From: Halalkalibacter alkaliphilus
GTDB lineage: Bacteria > Bacillota > Bacilli > Bacillales > Bacillaceae_D
Direction: 5' to 3'
DNA length: 41,772 nt
Assembly (NCBI RefSeq): GCF_023555415.1
Contig: NZ_JAKRYL010000030.1
Location: forward strand, 1-41,772
The notes below the pieces were generated by a model that was not told the DNA's origin, made no database searches, and was given only the letters and a program-made list of their open reading frames with translations. Shown piece by piece: positions 7,651 to 16,174 of the stretch (positions within the stretch are counted from its first letter, which is position 1; every line of letters starts with the position of its first letter). Both the position numbers and the translations under genes were made by a program.

Positions 7651-8946
7651 CTAATCCTTATAGCCAACCGTGATCTCACGTAGATCCGCTATCTTTTCAT
7701 TCAAATATTGTAAGTCTAACTCTTGACACACTTCTTTATTAAAGCTTTTGTATAAATACCTGCTAAATTCCCAAATTTTCTTCTTTATGAGTTCATCATT
7801 TTCTTCTGCTATCATAATAAGCGCTTCATATGTAGCAAGCATAATAGATAAATCATCACGTCCGAAATGACAAATTTGATAAAATGTTGCATACAACAGT
7901 TCATCTATTGTTATCTTAGGGGAAAACACTCTTACCCGCTTAGAATCCGAGTAAAGAATATAGCTGCCATCATGCTTGCATGCAGTGCCTAGAAGCTTAC
8001 CAATATGTAAAATGCCATCTATCGCTGTATTAGGGTCATTGATTCCTGGTGATAATGCTCGGAGTGTGACTTCGACAATTTTCTGGATACCGAAATCGAC
8101 ATCCTGCAAAATCGTTCGTTCATTTCCTAACTCAATGAACTTATGGATGTTTTCACTTGGTTTCTTCCCTTTATAATACAGATTAAACAATACTTTATTC
8201 GTTGTAACAAACGTCCCAATCGGTGGGATAATTTCAATTACAAGATCATGCTTCTTAGCTAGTTTATATAAATGGTTATACTCGATTAACTGAATATAAC
8301 CAAACGTACGACTCTTCACTTCCTCAACCATGTAGTTCTCTAATAAGATATCAGGTTTTTCGTTAGTTAACGAAACGACTTGTCCTTTTACTTTTGATTT
8401 TAAGCGCTCATGAGATGTTTTTAATGTCTGACGAGTTAGCTCGCTTATTAATTTATTAACTTGAATCGATGTAGCCACATGATGAATAAAATACGCAAAA
8501 AAAGCTAAACAAACAATGGAGATTAACACTCCAACGGTCCCAGCCATCACCTCATGCTCCAAATCTTCTCGCATAAAAAGTAACGCAAGAATGGAATACA
8601 TGAATCCACCCATATAAACTCCAAGAACCCTCATAGTTACTTGATTTGTTACGAAATCAGAAAGCGTTCTAGGGGAAAACTGTGACGAATAGGTAGTTAA
8701 CACAACCATAATGGTCGAAAACGTAATCGCAATCATCGTTAACAAAGCAGCAGCAAGAATTCCTAATATATTCTGGGCCAAATCAACACTAATTAATAAA
8801 GTCGGTGGTATCGCCGTTTCAATTTTCTGCCCATGAACCGTATCTAACCAAATAACGATCATTGCAAGTAAAGAAGCAACCAAACAATAGGCACTAGGGA
8901 GTAACCAAATGTTCTTTTTAACCTTCAAAATTAGGTTATAAAACAA
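7651..8946 (-). CDS. DUF2254 membrane protein
   Basis: A 431-residue protein with four hydrophobic segments in the N-terminal 170 residues (about 15-38, 55-82, 105-125, 135-158), followed by a soluble C-terminal half. The segment YSSQFSPRTLSDFV between TM2 and TM3 and ALSPGINDPNTAIDGI in the cytosolic part are typical of DUF2254 proteins, which have no firmly established function. An AGGTGGGGG site precedes the ATG. It is monocistronic, with a terminator at 7603-7631. Confidence 0.85.
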   Translation of the reverse strand: MFYNLILKVKKNIWLLPSAYCLVASLLAMIVIWLDTVHGQKIETAIPPTLLISVDLAQNILGILAAALLTMIAITFSTIMVVLTTYSSQFSPRTLSDFVTNQVTMRVLGVYMGGFMYSILALLFMREDLEHEVMAGTVGVLISIVCLAFFAYFIHHVATSIQVNKLISELTRQTLKTSHERLKSKVKGQVVSLTNEKPDILLENYMVEEVKSRTFGYIQLIEYNHLYKLAKKHDLVIEIIPPIGTFVTTNKVLFNLYYKGKKPSENIHKFIELGNERTILQDVDFGIQKIVEVTLRALSPGINDPNTAIDGILHIGKLLGTACKHDGSYILYSDSKRVRVFSPKITIDELLYATFYQICHFGRDDLSIMLATYEALIMIAEENDELIKKKIWEFSRYLYKSFNKEVCQELDLQYLNEKIADLREITVGYKD

Positions 8947-9043
8947 AGAACCCCCACCTCTTTCATTAAGATTATGCCCTTACTATATCCAAATTTTGAG
9001 AAGTTATCATAGTTACTTAGTAAAAACTGGAGAATAAATCAGC

Positions 9044-9072
9044 TTCTCTTTCATCAGAAACAATGATATACT
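9044..9072 (+). promoter_or_regulatory. Candidate promoter of a small RNA
   Basis: Plus strand: extended -10 (TGATATACT, core 9067-9072) with a weak -35 TTCTCT (9044-9049) at 17-bp spacing. It points into the structured segment ending in a plus-strand terminator at 9168-9197. Confidence 0.4.
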
Positions 9073-9078
9073 AATCTA

Positions 9079-9197
9079 GCGATGAGCTAATTTGCATAAG
9101 ACGAGATTGACGCGCCTTTTTAGGCAATGCACAATGTGGAGTGCTGTCTCTCGCAGCAATACGCACAAAAGACGTCCCTATCGGGCGTCTTTTTTTG
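9079..9197 (+). ncRNA. Candidate standalone structured RNA (about 119 nt)
   Basis: A GC-richer island in AT-rich intergenic DNA. From the expected start near 9079 the plus strand can form a junction: outer stem TTGC/GCAA and CGAGA/TCTCG, an inner GCC-TTTTTA-GGC hairpin, and GCAC/GTGC. It ends in a strong 10-bp terminator stem followed by seven Ts (9168-9197). No plus-strand gene follows, so a cis-acting leader is unlikely and a trans-acting RNA is favoured. I could not match it to any RNA family I know. The minus-strand reading gives a weaker T-run. Confidence 0.45.
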
Positions 9198-9221
9198 TGA
9201 AAAATTTTTTTCAGTTCACAT

Positions 9222-9253
9222 AAAAAAATTGGACAACCATTAATCGGTTGCCC
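9222..9253 (-). terminator. Terminator of the EAL-domain gene
   Basis: Minus strand: GGGCAACC / GGTTGTCC stem with a short loop, then AATTTTTTT. It lies about 27 bp past the stop codon. Confidence 0.8.
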
Positions 9254-9279
9254 AGTAAACAATGTTTTAGATGAATTCA

Positions 9280-10584
9280 TTAATTAAGAGTTTTATTTAA
9301 TCTAGAAATAACTAAATCCAACTTATCAAAGGTCACCGGTTCACTAAAAAGATACCCCTGAAAGATATCCACACCTAATTTTTCCCAATCGGCAAATTGC
9401 CCTTCATCTTCAATCCCTTCAACAACGAGCTTAAATCCAAGGTTATGGGCCATCTGTCTAATTGGAATAATGACGCTCATTAATTTATTATTTTTCATTA
9501 AGCTAGTAATAAACTTTTTATCCAATTTAATATGATCAATTGGCAGGTCGACAAAGTCAGAAAAAGAAAAATACCCATTACCAAAATCATCTAACGCAAT
9601 TTGACAACCACTGTTCCGTAAAAACTGTAATTTTGTTTGGACATCTTCTCGATTATAAATACGAATATTCTCTGTAACCTCAAAAATAAAATGTGACTCA
9701 TTGATGTTTGCTTCATCAATGATTTCTAAGACAATCCTTTCAAAGTTCTCCATTAAAAGCTGATTAACAGAAAGATTTACGGAAAAGTAAATATCCTGAT
9801 TGTCAGGCGCCATTTGTTTTACATGATGACAGACTTCTTTAAAAACCCAAATAAAAATATCATTGGCCAGTCCTATTTTTTCAGCTAAAGGAAGGAATTC
9901 ACCAGGTTTGATATTGCCTAGCTTCGAATGCTTCCACCGTATCAAAGTCTCTACCCCTAGTACTTTCCTTTCCTTCCTCCCCACTTGTGGTTGATATTCA
10001 ATATAAAAACTACCGTCTCTTAAAGCATGAGGCAAATCAACTTCAATCACCATCTTTCGATAAACAGACTCGTTAATTTTCCCTTTATATAATTTGTACT
10101 TGTTCACTCCAAGTTCTAAAGCTTCGTACATTTGAGATTTTGCTACCATTATCAAATCATCACTATTCTTATAATCATAAGGATATATACAGACCCCTAT
10201 GCTCGTTTCTAATATAAATTGATTATTGCTATACGTATATGCTCCAGACAAAGTACCAATAATTCTTTCAACAATTAAGTTACATTCATGTTCTGTTACA
10301 TCGGTTAGTAAAATGACAATGTCTGTCTCGGATAAAAATGAAGCGGTATCTATATCCCTTATACTTGTTTTTAAACGTTCGGCTACTTGTTTACATAAAA
10401 AACTAAGAACATTCGTTTCAACATTAGGCTGAGACAATCTAACGTAACATACAGCTGTAGCTGTTTTAAAACGATCACAGTAAGACAAGTTCATATATAA
10501 CCGATCGTATAGCAAACGTTCAGTTGGAAAACCTGTTATTTCATCTATTAATCCCATTTTATCTAAGGGGTTTTGTTTTTCCAT
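9280..10584 (-). CDS. Degenerate GGDEF plus EAL c-di-GMP phosphodiesterase
   Basis: A 434-residue soluble protein. The N-terminal diguanylate-cyclase-like domain (about 10-165) has SETDI at 85-89 in place of GGDEF, so cyclase activity is unlikely. The EAL domain (about 180-430) keeps the residues used for metal binding and catalysis: Glu212 (ETL), Asn270 (VNLS), Glu302 (EVTEN), Asp332/Asp333 (LDDFG), Lys353, Glu389 and Gln409 (FQGY). It should therefore hydrolyse c-di-GMP, possibly with the GGDEF domain as a GTP or dimerisation sensor, as known for similar proteins. There are no membrane segments. The ribosome site is weak (GGGATGAT). It is monocistronic, with terminators on both sides. Confidence 0.9.
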   Translation of the reverse strand: MEKQNPLDKMGLIDEITGFPTERLLYDRLYMNLSYCDRFKTATAVCYVRLSQPNVETNVLSFLCKQVAERLKTSIRDIDTASFLSETDIVILLTDVTEHECNLIVERIIGTLSGAYTYSNNQFILETSIGVCIYPYDYKNSDDLIMVAKSQMYEALELGVNKYKLYKGKINESVYRKMVIEVDLPHALRDGSFYIEYQPQVGRKERKVLGVETLIRWKHSKLGNIKPGEFLPLAEKIGLANDIFIWVFKEVCHHVKQMAPDNQDIYFSVNLSVNQLLMENFERIVLEIIDEANINESHFIFEVTENIRIYNREDVQTKLQFLRNSGCQIALDDFGNGYFSFSDFVDLPIDHIKLDKKFITSLMKNNKLMSVIIPIRQMAHNLGFKLVVEGIEDEGQFADWEKLGVDIFQGYLFSEPVTFDKLDLVISRLNKTLN

Positions 10585-10680
10585 TTAATCATCCCAATTT
10601 TAGCAGTCGTTATTTCATTATAGTTCTATGTAATCACTTTGTCCCTATTCTGACAAGCTTTTATCATAACCTAGCCAAAA

Positions 10681-10757
10681 AAAAAGATAACAGAGTGAAT
10701 TAAAAAGGTGAAAACCGATCTTTTTAAGTTCACTCTGTTTTGTCTGTTATCTTTTTT
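10681..10757. terminator. Long bidirectional terminator with alternative pairings
   Basis: A 17-bp arm (AGAGTGAA then TTAAAAAG, pairing with CTTTTTAA then TTCACTCT) sits inside an outer GATAACAGA / TCTGTTATC arm. The ACAGA segment can pair with either of two TCTGT copies. A-runs and T-runs flank it. It follows the UPF0316-like gene at 10789. Confidence 0.8.
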
Positions 10758-10788
10758 CAAATTGTTCACATTAGTTCTTGTTTTTGAA

Positions 10789-11313
10789 TCACTTTCTTCT
10801 CGTTCTTTTCATTGCTTTTACAAGGAAACCTCCTTTAAATCTTCTTGGCTCATAAGAAATAATAAAGGCTTTCGGTTCATATTCTTCTATTAATAAAATA
10901 AGTTCATCTTCTCGACTTCTTTTTGTCAACAGTTCAAGTTGGTAACGCTTACTATCTTTTCCTTCCCCTTCAAACACAGTAACACCAAACCCTTCATTTC
11001 TTAAAAACGAAATCAACTCTTCATTTTTCTTCTCTAAATTCACAATTAAAGAAGTATAGCCAATTGCTAATTTTCTTTCCACATATGCTCCAAGTAAAAT
11101 TCCTATACCAAAGCCAACAGCATACACAACCATCGCAATCGTAGATGGATTCCCAGATAAAACAATGGATAAGCCAAATACATAAACCAAACCTTCTAAC
11201 ACAGCAAGCTGCGCTGCAATAACACTCATTCCTTTCACGACAAAAATCGTTCTGAGTGTAAAGATGGGGACGTAAACTAACTGAAGCATTAAAATTAATA
11301 AAATCTCCTTCAA
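10789..11313 (-). CDS. UPF0316/DUF2179 membrane protein, YebE-like
   Basis: A 174-residue protein with about three transmembrane segments in residues 1-85 (LVYVPIFTLRTIFVVKG motif) and a soluble C-terminal DUF2179 domain (GFGVTVFEGEGKDSKRYQLELLTKR, given as family pattern). These are the features of the UPF0316 group that includes B. subtilis YebE. DUF2179 domains resemble nucleotide-binding sensor modules, but the role here is not known. I start it at TTG 11313, which has AAGGAGGGGAG about 8 nt upstream. The longer reading frame back to 11349 has no site. It is followed by a strong terminator. Confidence 0.8.
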   Translation of the reverse strand: MKEILLILMLQLVYVPIFTLRTIFVVKGMSVIAAQLAVLEGLVYVFGLSIVLSGNPSTIAMVVYAVGFGIGILLGAYVERKLAIGYTSLIVNLEKKNEELISFLRNEGFGVTVFEGEGKDSKRYQLELLTKRSREDELILLIEEYEPKAFIISYEPRRFKGGFLVKAMKRTRRK

Positions 11314-11437
11314 GTTCTCCCCTCCTTTTGGTTCCACTACCAATACCAAAAAATAAGACCTTCCTAAAATATTATTTTATTAGCTGGCATTTAGTACTGT
11401 TTCCCAATAAAAAAACACCTTCTCTTTAACCATACCC

Positions 11438-11475
11438 AGGTGAATACATACGTTGTAAGCGTAGGTGTTTCACCT
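11438..11475. other. Imperfect hairpin in a 347-bp gap
   Basis: AGGTGAA / TTCACCT outer stem with an inner TACG / CGTA pairing, in the gap 11350-11696. On the minus strand a nearby AACACCT...AGGTGTTTTTTT arrangement (loop about 40 nt) could also terminate transcription. I see no coding sequence in this gap. Confidence 0.35.
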
Positions 11476-11638
11476 TACAAAAACAGTAATTAACCGGCTT
11501 TTGTTTCTTACAAAAACACGAAACCATTAATCATAAGATCACAAAACATAGATTCACCCTTTTATTTAAAAGAGGAAATAAAAATAGAACTCTCTAATCT
11601 TTTCATTTCACCCTTATAAAATATAGATTTACTAGCAC

Positions 11639-11674
11639 AAAAAAAAGACATCAACGCCTAAACGTAATGCCTTT
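11639..11674 (-). terminator. Terminator of the orphan sensor kinase
   Basis: Minus strand: AAAGGCATTACG pairs imperfectly with GTTGATGTCTTT and is followed by a T-run, 23 bp past the stop codon at 11697. Confidence 0.55.
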
Positions 11675-11696
11675 GTACTATCTTTTATGACCTAAA

Positions 11697-13931
11697 TTAT
11701 TCCTTTATAAAACCCAAAGGTAATGTAATTTTAAAACAAGCACCTTCTTCGTTAGAGGAGAGCAGCTGTATCGTTCCTTCATGACTTGTAATAATTCGTT
11801 CAATAATAGTCAAACCAAGCCCCGTTCCAGTTTCTTTGCTACTTACAAACGGCTCAAACAAATTAGATTGAATCTCCTCAGGCACGCCATTCCCATTATC
11901 TTTGATGAAGATGTGTATTTTATCCTGATCAACCTCAGAAGAAATCGAAATCACACCTTTTTCTTCCATCGCCTGAATACTATTGATAATGAGGTTAAGA
12001 AACACTTGCTTCATTTGATCAACATCAATATTCAATGTAATGGAGTCTAATTCAGAACGAATGAAGATATTTGACGAATAATTTGAATGAATAAACGGCA
12101 TAATTTCTTCAATAACATCAGCTAGATTAGCCTTTTTCTTATTCAAATTAGGTTTGGCTAGCATCAACATATCTTGAGCTATGCTATTAATACGTTGTAT
12201 TTCCTTTAAAATAAGCAACGTATGGTACTTACTTCGCTCTCTCTCTGAAAAATTACTATTCATCAATTGTATAAATCCTTGAATAACCGATAAAGGGTTT
12301 TTAATTTCATGCGCTGCTTTTGATGCTAATTCACCAGCTAATGCTAACTTTTCCGTACGAAGAACTCTTTTCTCTAGTCTATCAATTTCAGACACATCAA
12401 CAAAATAAAAAATTCTGCCAATAACATTCTTTTTATCATCTACAAGCGGCGATTGGGAGACCAATAGTACATATGATAGATCCGGTAACTGATATGATAC
12501 TTTTCTCGTATGAAAAAATTCTTCAGAATAAAACAAATCCCAAAACTCTTCATTTACTTGAGAAATCACTTTATCTTTATAAAGCCTGTTTATTTCCACC
12601 TCATCTAAGTTCGTAATCTCTTTGGCCTTGCCATTTAATGCAATTTCACTATTTTCGATTTGCACTGTAATAATACCTATTGGAATCGAAGCTAGTATCT
12701 GTTCACGATATAATTTTTCATTTGAAAGGTTATCAAATGATTGTTGTAAACTTACAGACATTTGGTTAACTTCTTCTGTAAGTTTATTAAATTCATACTG
12801 TTCGTCCGAGGCAGTCGTTACTCCATACTCCCCTTTTGAAATACGACCTACATCTCTTACTAAAACATCAATTCTACGATAAATCCTCTTAAAAAATTGC
12901 GAAGTTATGAGATACATTACAAGTATTGAAATTGATCCTGTCACAATAATAAGAATAGCTTGTCGAGTAAGTGGCGCACTCATTTTCCCATAGTCAAAAG
13001 CCGTGTAAATAACTTGCTCAGGACCAATAGGAAGAAATACTTTATACAATTTCTTTCCATTAATCTCTTCTATGTACGAAGTTTTTTCAGGGTTGATTAC
13101 CATATTTTTTAATACATCAAGGTCCTGTTCACTTTTATTATCATATGTACCATGAACAATTTGTTTTAGCGGTGGATACAATTGGTCTTCTAATGATGGG
13201 TCAACGAAAACTTTTGGATTTAGAATAGCGACTTCATCCAAATATGGGTTGTTCGTTTTCATCTGTTCTATTGAAGAGCTAGGCCCTACTTCGTTTAGTA
13301 AATTCTCAACTTCATCTACTTCTATATAAGGATTAATAATATACGAAGAACCAGGAGGGTGATAATAACCATATTTAAAAAAAACGGGTTCTCCCTGTTG
13401 TGATCCCGACTGAGCAACTGGTAAAACGAGAATATGGTTATCAACTAAAGTAGCTCCCTCTACATGAACTTTCTCTCCCTTTAAAAGAGTGTCTACCGTT
13501 TCATAATAACCATATTCCTTGAAACTAAATCCTATCTCATGAGGGTCGGTTGATCGAACACCTACAATATCATCTCCTTCTCTAGCAAACAACGTAATGC
13601 CAGCTAATTCTAACTCTTCTCTTAACACTAGCAAGTCTTGATTTGTAATTTCTTCTATCTTTTTTCCCTTTAAGCGCTCAGCTGCATGTTTTGCAAAAGA
13701 AATTAATTTCAAATCAATTTGATGCTCTAAGGATGTTGCTGCCAAGTTCGTGTTTTCAACTTCACGTTTTATACTTTGAGCCGTCATGGTTGATTGCTTA
13801 TTTACTTCAGATATAATCTGCTGATTAGTAAAATAGAGCAAAATAGCCCCCGATACTAAAACTAGAATTAGACACGCTAATAGAACCCGAACTAAAAAGA
13901 GGGTTTTTAACGTAGCATTCTTCTCTTTCAT
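11697..13931 (-). CDS. Membrane sensor histidine kinase (orphan)
   Basis: A 744-residue kinase. TM1 at about 9-31, a 290-residue extracytoplasmic sensor of the double-Cache type (inferred from size and layout), TM2 at about 328-348, HAMP (about 350-402), PAS-like domain (about 415-520), HisKA with phospho-acceptor His541 (KAAHEIKNPLSVIQG), and HATPase with N box (NLIINSIQAM), G1 (DNGNGVP) and G2 (GTGLGLTI). The AAHEIKNPL motif resembles that of the sporulation phosphorelay kinases and other NtrB/KinB-like kinases. No response regulator is adjacent, which fits a phosphorelay input kinase or a distant partner (inference). It is monocistronic. Confidence 0.9.
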   Translation of the reverse strand: MKEKNATLKTLFLVRVLLACLILVLVSGAILLYFTNQQIISEVNKQSTMTAQSIKREVENTNLAATSLEHQIDLKLISFAKHAAERLKGKKIEEITNQDLLVLREELELAGITLFAREGDDIVGVRSTDPHEIGFSFKEYGYYETVDTLLKGEKVHVEGATLVDNHILVLPVAQSGSQQGEPVFFKYGYYHPPGSSYIINPYIEVDEVENLLNEVGPSSSIEQMKTNNPYLDEVAILNPKVFVDPSLEDQLYPPLKQIVHGTYDNKSEQDLDVLKNMVINPEKTSYIEEINGKKLYKVFLPIGPEQVIYTAFDYGKMSAPLTRQAILIIVTGSISILVMYLITSQFFKRIYRRIDVLVRDVGRISKGEYGVTTASDEQYEFNKLTEEVNQMSVSLQQSFDNLSNEKLYREQILASIPIGIITVQIENSEIALNGKAKEITNLDEVEINRLYKDKVISQVNEEFWDLFYSEEFFHTRKVSYQLPDLSYVLLVSQSPLVDDKKNVIGRIFYFVDVSEIDRLEKRVLRTEKLALAGELASKAAHEIKNPLSVIQGFIQLMNSNFSERERSKYHTLLILKEIQRINSIAQDMLMLAKPNLNKKKANLADVIEEIMPFIHSNYSSNIFIRSELDSITLNIDVDQMKQVFLNLIINSIQAMEEKGVISISSEVDQDKIHIFIKDNGNGVPEEIQSNLFEPFVSSKETGTGLGLTIIERIITSHEGTIQLLSSNEEGACFKITLPLGFIKE

Positions 13932-14161
13932 TATAAAATCCTTCCCATGCCTTCGCCTTATAACTTTCTCTTAAACTATAACTATAGTTATCTATGTTAA
14001 ATTATATCACGCATTAGACAATGATAGATTGGAAACATTTACAATTTCAGACCTAACAATATGTCAGAATATGCACAAAAAAAACGCTTAACCATGTAAA
14101 TTATGTAAGCCATTCAATCTATATATTCTAATTTATAGTAATAGTCACAAGAAGAGTTAAT

Positions 14162-14198
14162 AGCCCATGAAAAAGCATTAAGCTACTTCTTATGGGCC
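14162..14198 (-). other. Hairpin after the 111-residue protein gene
   Basis: GCCCATAAGAAG pairs with CTTTTTCATGGGC (one mismatch region) about 16 bp past the stop at 14214. There is no T-run, so it may be a 3'-end stabilising structure or a weak terminator. The remaining gap upstream of it holds no recognisable gene. Confidence 0.4.
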
Positions 14199-14213
14199 GA
14201 ACTAACATATACA

Positions 14214-14549
14214 TTAAAAAAGCTCATCGTAATCAATATCGTCTGCCTTTTTTTGCGTTTCAGCCGTTAGTTCTTCTGAAAACTCTGCCATAGCTGTTTG
14301 ATCTGATCCTCTTATCATATGGAATTGATTGTATTTCATAAAGTTACTAATCGGTTGCTTCAATGGTTGTATCCCATTTTCACGATTCGTTAAAAGGCTG
14401 TAAGCGGCCGCACCAATTCCTATACCTAAAATTGAGAACATCAGTCCGCCACCGTTGTTGCGCCTATCTCCAAATATTTGCTGTGTTCTCCTTCCCCAAT
14501 TAAATACAGATCTTATCCAACCAATATGATTGATCATAGAATTCATCAT
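14214..14549 (-). CDS. Small hypothetical protein with one hydrophobic segment
   Basis: A 111-residue protein of unknown family. The N-terminal half is basic (WGRRTQQIFGDRRNN), followed by a glycine/alanine-rich hydrophobic stretch at about 35-53 (GGGLMFSILGIGIGAAAYSLL) and an acidic C-terminus (DDIDYDELF). A GGGAG site lies about 12 nt before the first of two tandem ATGs, and either could be used. The layout suggests a single-pass membrane-associated protein. It is monocistronic, between an orphan kinase and the thiamine operon. Confidence 0.6.
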   Translation of the reverse strand: MMNSMINHIGWIRSVFNWGRRTQQIFGDRRNNGGGLMFSILGIGIGAAAYSLLTNRENGIQPLKQPISNFMKYNQFHMIRGSDQTAMAEFSEELTAETQKKADDIDYDELF

Positions 14550-14674
14550 CTAGGTTTTCAACTCCCTTCCTTCATTTAACTTTATTATTTTGATTTCTAC
14601 ATTATTTATGAGGAGAAACTTTATCTAAATCTGAATTAGCACTCTCGACAAACCCTGGTCATATATATGTTAAA

Positions 14675-14699
14675 GGGTTATCGCATTTTGCGATAACCC
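14675..14699 (-). terminator. Terminator of the thiXYZ-tenA operon
   Basis: Perfect 11-bp stem GGGTTATCGCA / TGCGATAACCC with a 3-nt loop, 20 bp past the tenA stop. The minus strand continues TTTAAC, a short T-run. Confidence 0.75.
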
Positions 14700-14719
14700 A
14701 TAATAATTATAACTACATC

Positions 14720-15388
14720 TTACACAGGCCACTTTTCTAACGTATAAGACATTTCCCAAAACATATACTCATACTTACTGCTTGTAACAAAAATAGCTTC
14801 CATACGGTGCTTTTCTTCATCTGAAGCTTTTTCTGCCCATTCATCCAAACGGTCTATTTGTTCCTTTACTAACGTTGCAAACCACTCGTCACCGTATGTA
14901 TCAATCCACTTTTGATAAACAGGATGTCCTGGGGTAGAACCTTTATACTTTTCTCCAATTTCCCAATACAACCAATAACAAGGGAGAATTGCAGCAATAA
15001 CTTCTCCTAAAGAGCCTTTATACGCAACAGAAAACAAGTGGTTAGTATACGCTACTGCCGTTGGAGCTGCTTCAACCGCCATATGACCTTCGCTATTCTT
15101 TTCTAATCCTAAGTCTTTGGCAAATCCTTCATGTAGCATATGCTCTGCATCAAAGGTGGACTTAGCATGAAATGCCATTTGCGATGTCGTGTGAAAGTCC
15201 AGTGCTTTCGCAGCCCCAATCGATTGTACTTGAGCAAATTTCGAAAGATAAAAGGAATCTTGTTGTACATAATAATTGAAACATTCAATTGGCAATGAAC
15301 CATCAGCTACTCCCGTAACAAATGGATGCTCAAAGCTTGCATTCCAAATAGAGTCTACCTTTTTACGAAGTTGTTCTGAAAATTTCAT
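14720..15388 (-). CDS. tenA: Thiaminase II / aminopyrimidine aminohydrolase TenA
   Basis: A 222-residue protein, close in sequence and length to B. subtilis TenA. It hydrolyses 4-amino-5-aminomethyl-2-methylpyrimidine to HMP for thiamine salvage. Active-site features are present: Asp44 in YYVQQDSFYL, nucleophile Cys137 in ILPCYWLYWE, and the C-terminal Glu in SSKYEYMFW. I start it at ATG 15388 (MKFSEQ), which matches the TenA N-terminus and has AAGAGG 9 nt upstream. An in-frame TTG further up (15406) would add only six residues. It is the last gene of the operon, 24 nt after thiZ. With ThiXYZ it forms the base-degraded thiamine salvage route described in Bacillus halodurans. The deformylase YlmB of that route is not in this window. 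Confidence 0.95.
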   Translation of the reverse strand: MKFSEQLRKKVDSIWNASFEHPFVTGVADGSLPIECFNYYVQQDSFYLSKFAQVQSIGAAKALDFHTTSQMAFHAKSTFDAEHMLHEGFAKDLGLEKNSEGHMAVEAAPTAVAYTNHLFSVAYKGSLGEVIAAILPCYWLYWEIGEKYKGSTPGHPVYQKWIDTYGDEWFATLVKEQIDRLDEWAEKASDEEKHRMEAIFVTSSKYEYMFWEMSYTLEKWPV

Positions 15389-15412
15389 TTCGTTCATCCT
15401 CTTCAATTTTAT

Positions 15413-16156
15413 TTAGTTCATTTCGTACAGCGCGTTCATCAATTGCCTTTTTAACTCTACATATTCATGAGTGACAGTCATTTCCTTTTTCCTCGGTCTT
15501 GGCAATGGAACCTTTACTTCTAGTATAACTTCAGTTGGACGTGGTCCTAACACATAAATCCGGTCTGATAAGAAGATTGCTTCATCAATACTATGTGTAA
15601 TAAATAAGACTGTCCTTTGCATTTGACTCCATATTTGCAAAAGCCAACTATGCATTTTCTCACGAGTTAATGCATCTAACGCTCCAAATGGCTCATCTAA
15701 TAGCATGAGTTCCTTTTTATGCAAGAACGTTCGTAGCAACGCAGCCCTCTGCTTCATTCCCCCTGATAAAACTCCCGGATAATGATGCTCATATTCTTCT
15801 AACCCAAACAGAGGAAAAAGAGAAAGTGCCTCTTCTTTTGCTTGTTCTGTTTGGTGTCTTGTTATTTTAGGACCTAGAAGGACATTTTCCAGTACGGTTT
15901 TCCATGGGAACAATAAATCCTTTTGCATCATATAACTGCTATGCCCACGTTTCCCTATCACATTCACTCCGTTAAATGAAATTTCTCCCTCTTCTGGAAT
16001 TTCAAGGCCCGTAATGAGATTAAACAAGGTACTTTTGCCACAGCCACTTGGTCCAATTAACGAAACAAATTCCCCTTTTTGAAGTGACAAGTTAACTCCT
16101 TTAATGACCGGTTCCCCGTCAAAGGAATGATGGAGATTACAAATGTTGATTTCCAT
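15413..16156 (-). CDS. thiZ: ThiZ, ABC-transporter ATPase for pyrimidine precursor
   Basis: A 247-residue ABC ATPase. Walker A GPSGCGKST (about 35-43), Q-loop in SYMMQKDLLFPW, signature LSGGMKQR (about 129-136), Walker B LMLLDEPFGALD (about 150-161) and the H-loop His (FITHS). It belongs to the nitrate/taurine/thiamine-precursor group. It lies between thiY and tenA with short gaps, so it should energise ThiX for uptake of formylaminopyrimidine released from degraded thiamine. AAAGGTTG precedes the ATG. Confidence 0.92.
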   Translation of the reverse strand: MEINICNLHHSFDGEPVIKGVNLSLQKGEFVSLIGPSGCGKSTLFNLITGLEIPEEGEISFNGVNVIGKRGHSSYMMQKDLLFPWKTVLENVLLGPKITRHQTEQAKEEALSLFPLFGLEEYEHHYPGVLSGGMKQRAALLRTFLHKKELMLLDEPFGALDALTREKMHSWLLQIWSQMQRTVLFITHSIDEAIFLSDRIYVLGPRPTEVILEVKVPLPRPRKKEMTVTHEYVELKRQLMNALYEMN

Positions 16157-16174
16157 AATGACTACAACCTTTCA

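Noticed and set aside
9079-9197. Known riboswitch (TPP, c-di-GMP, purine, SAM, manganese and others) at the candidate small RNA
   Set aside because: None of the conserved cores that I know is present, and no downstream gene is on that strand.
9071-9280. 69-codon minus-strand frame
   Set aside because: It runs through two terminator hairpins and the candidate small RNA, has no ribosome site, and its product resembles no protein family.
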